This document shows positions 56,962-64,000 of a stretch of 64,000 bases of DNA, piece after piece; position 1 is the first letter of the stretch, and each line of letters begins with the position of its first letter. This DNA is from Pontederia crassipes. Taxonomy: Eukaryota > Streptophyta > Magnoliopsida > Commelinales > Pontederiaceae. Made by a program: the position numbers and the translations under genes. The notes beneath the pieces were generated by a model that ran no database searches, was not told the origin of the DNA, and saw nothing but the letters and a program-made list of their open reading frames with translations. The stretch is taken from positions 19,025,189-19,089,188 of the forward strand of contig CM060186.1 of the NCBI GenBank assembly GCA_030549335.1, written 5' to 3'.

Positions 56962-58580
56962 TTACAGTTTCTGAATAATCTGCTTGAGTGAGTCATAAGT
57001 GCCAACAACTGCAATCACTGAACCGAACACCATGATCGCCAGCAGGCACCAGAATTCAAACCCCCACCACCTCCTGGCCGTCCTGAATAATTTGAGGTAA
57101 CAAGCGCACGGCAGCAGCATGGTGGCCGTGCTGCTCAAGAAGGAGCCCGTGAGGGCGACGACGGAAGCAAAGAAGGGCACGGACAGCGCCACCACCACCG
57201 TGCTCATCACTATGCACGTCCTTACTAGGATGCTGATGGACGTGTACTTGGACACCAGGAACCAGTCCTCCATGGCGTGCGCGATGGGCGTCACCACCAA
57301 CGCGTACTTCACGAATGGGGCGATGAGGGTGGTGTAGATTGCTATCTTCGAGCTCAGCTTCCCTGACGGAAGGTTCAGCGTCACCTGGGACTTCAAGTTG
57401 TCCCCATACATGAGGTATCCTACCACCGCCATTACACCATAACTAAGGGTGCAGAGAGCAAAGGTGACAATTAAGACCTACAAAATGAAGAGTTGAATGC
57501 TTGGGCATTTCTCGTGTAAGCAGCTAATTTTATATCGTCAGTTAGATTAATAGTTTGCTTAAAATTGTTTTTGATCTACTCACTTTTGGAAACAACTTCT
57601 TGTCCTTCATGCCTGTGTATATTGTCGGAAGAACAGCATGGCTGCTGTAACAGAAGGCATACAGGCTCACGGCAGCAGGCAAGCCTCTCCACTTCATGGC
57701 CACTCCTTTCTCGTGAAACCCCACGGCGTTGAACGCTCCGACCGACACGACTGAGCCGACCACGACCAGGGAGGCCACCACTCCGCCCAGGGACACATAA
57801 GCGAGTACGCTCAGGCTCCGCAGCCATGTCGTCGGCAGGATCACGAGGGCGCTGAGGATGACGAATACCTGCTTGCTTCCGACCCTCAGCTGCGGGATGC
57901 TCAAGTTCGCATTGGGAAACAGCTTCACCAGGTTGTCACCTTCCAGTATCAAGAACTCGACGGCCACAAGGTAGAGCTCGAGGTACATGAACGTGGCCAC
58001 TATGAGCCTTCCTTTTTGGCCGAAGGCCAACTCACCAATGTCGGGGTACGTCTTAACAAGTGGATTCTTGTCCATGCACCTTTGCAGGAGCAGCCCCGTG
58101 TAGCAGCAGATGGCTGCTATAGCAGAGAGAAGTATGAGGCTGAGCCATCCTGCTTGAGACAAGGCGTATGGGATAGACAATATTCCAATCCCTGGTGATT
58201 CATATTAAGAAGATATATTAGTTCAAGATGTACTATATATTTATATAATATAAAATGTTTATATATATATACATATAGATAACAATAAAACTGCAATTAG
58301 TTAAGCAAACTGCACTGTGAATTATGGAGATGTATACTTTTTTAATGTAGGAACTAAGTATAAAGTAATTGACAAGGTGATCACAGTATATACACACACA
58401 TTAATTATTGCACCCATGCATGCTTTAGTGCTTGCTAATTGCTGAAACATGTCCAGGGATGCTATATGGGCATGTTAACATGTATGGCATGAACGTAATA
58501 GGACCTGCAAGGGCATTGACTCCGTTGAAGCAAGTTCTGAAGAAGCAGGTGCCAGTCTTTGAAGGGGTATGGGATTCCAT
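56962..58580 (-). CDS. AVT1-type vacuolar amino acid transporter (AAAP family), 3 exons
   Basis: Membrane carrier of the amino acid/auxin permease family, AVT1 branch, which in plants and yeast moves amino acids across the vacuolar membrane with protons. Exons: 58505-58580, 57584-58191 and 56962-57477; all joints are GT-AG and phases fit, giving 399 residues. The start is firm: a stop codon lies directly before the ATG at 58580. Family blocks: RTCFNGVNALAG across the first joint, then GILSIPYALSQAGWLSL, GLLLQRCMD, TYPDIGELAFG, YLELYLVAVEFLILEGDNL, LYAFCYSSHAVLPTIYTGMKD, VVGYLMYGDN, SQVTLNLP, and near the end VVGTYDSLKQI. About 10-11 hydrophobic segments. The N-terminus is short (about 25 residues before the first membrane segment), as in the shorter AVT1 members. 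Exons are GC-rich, introns (313 and 106 bp) AT-rich. Substrate cannot be told. Confidence 0.9.
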
Positions 58581-58666
58581 TTATGCTATGCACTAACACT
58601 ATATTCTCTCACGATTCACAAGTAGGTGTTGATATGAGCATGGATCCATAGGCCAGTGAGGGTTAC

Positions 58667-58677
58667 ATATATATATA
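58667..58677 (-). promoter_or_regulatory. TATA box candidate of the AVT1-like gene
   Basis: A TATATATA run on the minus strand about 90 bp before the ATG, giving a short 5' leader of roughly 60 bases if used. Confidence 0.4.
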
Positions 58678-58699
58678 GATGTCCAAGAGCTCGTCCTCC

Positions 58700-61620
58700 C
58701 TGTAAGAAGGGAGTGAGGGAGGGAGAGATGTTCAAAAGCAATCTATATTTAAAATAGAATTAATTTACTACAAGATACTGCAGTGATGTTTACGTTTTGC
58801 TGTTGATTGATGTACTATCCAAAGTTGGAGATATATTTATCAGTCTCTGGAGCAAGAATGATTAGTAAAGATCCAATATTTGGTGCTTAATTATGTGACT
58901 GGTCACAGGATATATAAATTAAGCACCATAAGAAATCAATTCGAACTCTGAACAATACAACAATAATTATTTGTAGAGTATCACAGAAGTCCATTGTTGT
59001 AGCGAACTTGTTATTTCCTTATTTTCCCCCTTTTTTCTGAAGCTAAATATCAATGCATGCAATTAGTGTCCATAAAGTAAAATGGTGGATCTTCATTTTA
59101 CTAGAGCCATGGTAGCACTTAGCCACATTAGTTCCATCTACCTATGATAGTGGATCTTCATTTTACAGAATATACTAATTAAGCAATAAGATTTGAGAGT
59201 AGGGGAATCGAGTTACCTTTGGGAACCATACCGATTTTTCATTATATTCTTATTTTCTTAAGATTTATGCATCATTATTTCTAGGAGACACATAATATGT
59301 GTGAACCATATGTATTATTTCTAGGCCACACATAATAGGTGTGAACCATTTCCAAACCACCCCGAGGATTGTTTGTTCCTAATACATGTATCATATTTAA
59401 GTGTTGATCAATTTTAAATTAGAATATAATAAATGGTTTTCCTATTATATTTGCGTACTAATGATTTCTCTATTTACATCTTAAATATTAAATTCCATAT
59501 TATAATGTTAAGTAATAAATAAAAGCGTGATTAAAACTATTTATAATAAAAAATGAACTAAATTATTTTTTATTTGTGCCTTTAATTTATATCAAGTAAT
59601 AATCCATATATAATAACAAGACACTAAACTTTCATTTTCTCTAATAAATATAATGAAAATATGTTATTTGATTATACAATGTTATATATATAATATATAT
59701 ATATTAAAATTCGTTTAAATACAGTATACATATTTTTAAATTGAGAAAAATAGGCGCACTCAACCCATCACCCCACCACCAACTATTTATGGTACGTTCC
59801 TACCAGCCACGTACTGATAAACATGACTTTGTTTGAATCTAAATTACTTAAAAAAAATTAAGGCCACGATGTTGGAGCAACCACTAATTCGTTGAACAGG
59901 CACACTGTAGAAGGTCATCTTCTTCACGGAGCCATCCAGAGAAAAGAGAAAAAAAGAGATAGAAAAAAAAGGAGAGAATTCGTAGTGGCAATCGATCTTT
60001 TGACAAAGTTTTATGGATGTGCACCACTTTTGCTTTTGGTTACTGGTTCGCTTGGACTACCATGTAGCTCAATCTGATTTTATACCTCAACTTTTACTAA
60101 AGGCATGCACTAAAGGAGAGATCTATCCGGTGAGCAAAAAGAATACTTTCTTTTTTTTCCTTTTCTGCATTCAAAGTAAAATTCATTTTGCAATTCCCAA
60201 TCCATGCAGAAGATACATTATATATATACGTGAGGTAGTTTGCTACCTAGTGGTATATATAGAAGGTCACACTGTGGCCACACCTGTTAATTTGTCTTGG
60301 CAGTGATGACACAGATGACAGAGATCGTCAAGTTTGTCTCCATGCTCTCACCTTCATTAATTCTGCAGGTCCCTGTGCATGCATCTTCCTGAGATCCACT
60401 TTGCATGATTCGATTTTATGGCCATGAAACTCAGGTGCTACAAGTGACTAAAAGATGACCAAGCACATCTTGAAGTAGTCGTACACTTTACTCAACCTGA
60501 AAGACGAGAGTTAGAAGGCAGGCATGCATGCATGCACGCATGTTAAGGGAAAGACAAGTAACCAGTCCATCCCTCACCGTGGAACAGTTAGAGCAAAAAG
60601 TGCCTTGCATTTTCATGCAAAAGAAGAGGATAGAAATGTAAACCCTCCATAATTGCCTAAAAGTTGGCCGTAGAAGATAATGGAACAATTATATCTCTCT
60701 CCTGTATTTTGATTTTGCACGTGACTAATGTTATAGGTAACGACGGTGGGCTTCTGCTCCTTGCATATATATGAGCGGTGCTTACTTGGAATTGTAATAA
60801 TTTTGGATTGATTTTTTTTTAAAAAAAAAAAAAGGTAAGATGCTTTATAAACTTAAAGAAATAATAAAAAATTTGAACAAAGATTGAATAAAAGAAATAA
60901 ATAGAACGGAATCTAAATAAAGTGTGAGATTTTTAAACATTTTATTTGAATTCAAAAGCGAAGTAATTTTTTTATCTACATGTAATATTTAAAGTAAATA
61001 AAAATAAAATAAATAATGAGAAAATCGGATCCCTTTATTTAAATGCTCCTTTTATGTAAATAAGAACAACTTCAAGGGCTATTCCAACTTCTACCAGCCC
61101 TATATTTCATCATTATGGGATTTTACCATGTTCTTTCAGCCCTCCATCTACTTCATCTGAAATTTTATCACCTAGTAAACATCAAGATAAATTGAGAAAA
61201 AAAGAAGAACTCGGTGATTTAAACATGTGTCGAGTTTTCTTATAAGTTTTTTCTTGATTTGAATTAGATGACCTAGTTACCTAGGTTTTTATCCTAACCT
61301 TATCTATTCTCTTCATTCCATAACTCCAGCTAATTGTGGGAAAAATCAGACCTTTAATGTCCCATGAGGAAGAACAAACTCAAATTTGAACTAAGTCTGA
61401 AGTTAAAATATAAAACTTTTTCTTGCACTTGCATTGTCTAAAAATTATTAAATTAATTATGCTTAAATTCTTTTGAATATGGTTTCATTGAGCTTTGGAA
61501 TTAAGTTAATTAGATGTCTATAAAAAATGTTATATCTTTATCCTCAAAGTCCTATCGTTATTTATTAAGTATAATATTGTGCATAATTATTTGACAATTT
61601 AGGACTCAATAGAATGTTGA
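58700..61620. other. Intergenic DNA, no gene supported
   Basis: Mostly AT-rich. A pair of 'ggccacacataataggtgtgaacca'-like blocks is repeated near 59285-59350, and a (GCAT)n-like run is at 60522-60541. Open stretches at 59892-60306 and 60488-60688 have no recognisable domain. The first few hundred bases probably contain the transporter promoter. Confidence 0.5.
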
Positions 61621-61639
61621 TGTCTAAGCTTCATTTTCA

Positions 61640-63351
61640 GAAGTTAATGATTTGAATCCGATAATTGATATATTATAACAATATGTCTTCTTCCTATTTT
61701 ATCTAACATTGTAGATTTGCCTCTCCAAATTTTTTATTTGATGATTCTGCGTAGAGAGCTTTTTCAGCATAGAATCCAACACTTCTATAAATGCGGTCGA
61801 TGGGTCTCAAATTATATTTTTCTTCTTTCTTGTTGAGGCTTCTTTTTTATGTTTTGTCTTGATGATAATGCCTCGATATGAATCTCATCATGCTAGACAG
61901 TATGGTTGCTTTCCTCAATTTGTTGATTTATGGTCATTTTCTTTTTTGTCATTGAGGATGCAAAGATATGCTCGTAATGATCACGTTGTATACAACTGGA
62001 AAAAAAAACTTACACAACACTAAAAAAAAGTGAAGTAAAATAAAAAATAAAAAATCTCAAAAAAGCTTATATGAGATAGAATAAGAATTATGAATATAGT
62101 TTCCTGGCAACGGCGCCAAAAGCTTAATGCAGTAAATTTGTAATAAATAAATTTACTACCAAGTGCACTAAAGTAGAGTGTCGAATTCACAAGAAACTAG
62201 TTAAATCTAATCTATCACAATAATTCACTAAGAGAGGAAAATGGTGTTGTGATATGAGGATAGAAAATGTGTGCAAAAAATTGAATAAAAAAAGATAAAA
62301 TAAATTAGTTTTGGGCCTTAAGATGATGGATGATTAAAGATAATGATTAACTACAATGAACAAATATGATAATTGAATTATAATCAATGATAAATATATT
62401 CAGTTCTTGAGAAGGATTATGATTATCTAAATTAATGATCTCTACGTGGAATAAATCAAACTATCTTGACTCTCACAAAACTTAGGATCACAATTGCTAA
62501 GTTAATATTCAGTTAAGAAAGATATTAAAATACATTAAGTTGTATATCCTAAACTAACAGTCATTCACGCTAAATAAAAACTGACCGCACAAAATTTAGT
62601 ACAAGCGATGAGTTACTAGTTTTGTTTTATGTTTGCATCAACTTTGAGTTAAAATTGATTTGCTGAGAATTATCAAATTCTAAAACTAACCACCCCACAC
62701 CTTATTTGTAGTCTTATCTCATAATATAATATTGTAAGTGAAAAATATTAAGCACAACAATCATAATCAAAAGAAACTGAAATAATTATAATAAAAATCC
62801 CTATGAAATAAAAAGTTGATGATTTGAATTCGAGAATTGATATAATATCATAATATGTCTTCTTGTTATTTTGTCTAACGTTGTAGATTTGCCTCTCAAA
62901 ATTTTCAATTTGATGATTTTGCGTAGAGAGCTTTTTCAGCATAGAATCCAACACTTCTATAAATGCGGTCGATGGGTCTCAAAATATATCTTTCTTCTTT
63001 TCTTGTTGAGGCTTCTTTGTTATGTTTTGTCTTGATGATGATGCCTCGATATGAATTCCATCTTGCTGGACAATAGGGCTGCTTTCCTCAATTTGTTGAT
63101 TTATGGTTGTTTTCTTCTTTGTCATTGAGGATGCAAAGATATGCTCGTGATGATCACGTTATGTACAAATATGTCTCCTGAAAAAAAATTACACAACACT
63201 AAAAGAAAAAGTGAAGTAAAATATAAAATAAAAATTCTCAAAATAGCTTATATGAGATAGAATAAGAATTATGAATATAGTTCCCTAGCAATGGTGGCAA
63301 AAGCTTGATGTGATAAATTTGTAATAAATAAATTTGCTAGCACGTGCACTG
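61640..63351 (-). mobile_element. Athila/Tat-like LTR element remnant with a direct repeat
   Basis: 61640-62126 and 62810-63303 are direct copies of each other. Each holds a decayed gag-like piece on the minus strand (best at 62748-62954, LDSMLKKLSTQNHQIENFERQI), then a tRNA-Asp-type primer site (62103-62118, nearly perfect; degenerate near 63284-63300), then an LTR start (TTGTAATAAATAAATTT...). The stretch 62125-62800 is LTR-like and shares blocks with 8313-8350 and 9985-10130. The second LTR copy is cut at 63351 by a CACTA element. Confidence 0.6.
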
Positions 63352-64000
63352 CACTACAATAAAATTGGCGATTAGCGGCGCAAAATATCATCTCGAAACA
63401 TGGTGACGCTAAAACGATGCCACTAGTGTCGTTATGACGTCTCATTTGAGTCCCAAGTAGACGACGCTACTTACCTCTCAATAGTGTCACATTAGCCTAT
63501 TTCTTAGCGTTTGCAGAAATAGGCGCTAACGAAGGTGCCATAGCGACGCTAGATAGCCACTATTATTCTGTGCCATATAACGAATGTGTGAGGGAGAACC
63601 TAGTACTATTCTCACGTCGACAACTTTCGACGCAAACATAGCGTCGCATCTTCTCAGACGCTAGCTAGCGTCACAACTAACACGACGCTATGTAGACGCT
63701 AATATGAAGAATGACTATTTTAACACTTACTTGGCATCTCATAACTATATATGTAAATTAAGAAATAGATAACTATATATAGGCTATCTATATTTATATC
63801 GCTATATGTTATCTATTTTGACGCAATCCTATATATTATCTATACTATACTTTAATCAATAAATAAATTAAATATTGTATATGTACTTTGTATTCCTACA
63901 TGATTACTTATATATGTCTACATCATAGGAGTGTTCCTAAATATATAATTTGTTACCTATATTTTATATGTTATTTATCCATACAATATATATCATATCT
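63352..64000 (+). mobile_element. CACTA transposon, left end (continues beyond the window)
   Basis: Starts CACTACAATAAAATTGGCG, then a subterminal array of GACGCTA / TAGCGTC words (about 63380-63720), then an AT-rich stretch matching 47180-47400 of the first CACTA element ('ctttaatcaataaat...'). Same family as 46773-53387. Coding parts, if any, lie outside the window. Confidence 0.8.

Noticed and set aside
59892..60306. Two overlapping plus-strand open frames upstream of the transporter gene
   Set aside because: No domain, no splice or codon-use support; look like chance frames.

Overview
The window looks like a transposon-rich stretch of a flowering-plant nuclear genome. It holds two host gene loci (a NAC transcription factor array and an AVT1-type amino acid transporter) in a background of Copia, Gypsy, CACTA, Mutator-like and LINE elements. 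The host exons are clearly richer in G+C than the AT-rich surroundings, which would fit a monocot, but that is only a guess. No prokaryotic features, rRNA or tRNA genes were seen.

Left half (1-34322): two copies of a 17-19 kb tandem segmental duplication, all NAC copies on the minus strand. Each unit holds a dead NAC copy broken by transposons (A at 5122-6046; C in three pieces between 16264 and 24854) and an intact intronless NAC gene (B at 12474-14009; D at 32000-33535). Between dead and intact copies lie, in the same order in both units, an AT-rich stretch, a GC-rich degenerate repeat array, a TAA microsatellite, a decayed Athila-like LTR element and a Mutator-like MITE. Pseudogene C is cut by a Copia element (16680-21098) and by a long LTR (21305-24109) flanked by the 5-bp duplication GTATC. 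Copy A descends from the same arrangement but has lost everything between the two elements. NAC genes B and D are nearly identical (three base differences seen in 1.5 kb) while their flanks differ by several percent, which suggests recent gene conversion or a second, later exchange.

Middle (34323-46772): nested elements with no host gene. A CACTA end (to 34810) sits at the edge of the duplication. A gag-only Gypsy element (TR-GAG type, 35469-43918, target duplication CTCCT, tRNA-Asp primer site, minus orientation) carries many copies of a CGGCCG-centred motif. A solo Copia LTR (44431-45663) has perfect AAAGT target duplications.

Right (46773-64000): a 6.6-kb CACTA transposon (46773-53387) with a gutted TNPD-type transposase gene and a spliced, probably broken TNPA/Transposase_24 gene; an 0.9-kb foldback element (55698-56585); a three-exon AVT1-like vacuolar amino acid transporter gene on the minus strand (56962-58580); a quiet intergenic stretch; remnants of an Athila-like element in a direct repeat; and the first 650 bp of a second CACTA element of the same family (63352 to the window end).

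All identifications come from reading the sequence and translations against remembered family features; no database search or alignment was run.
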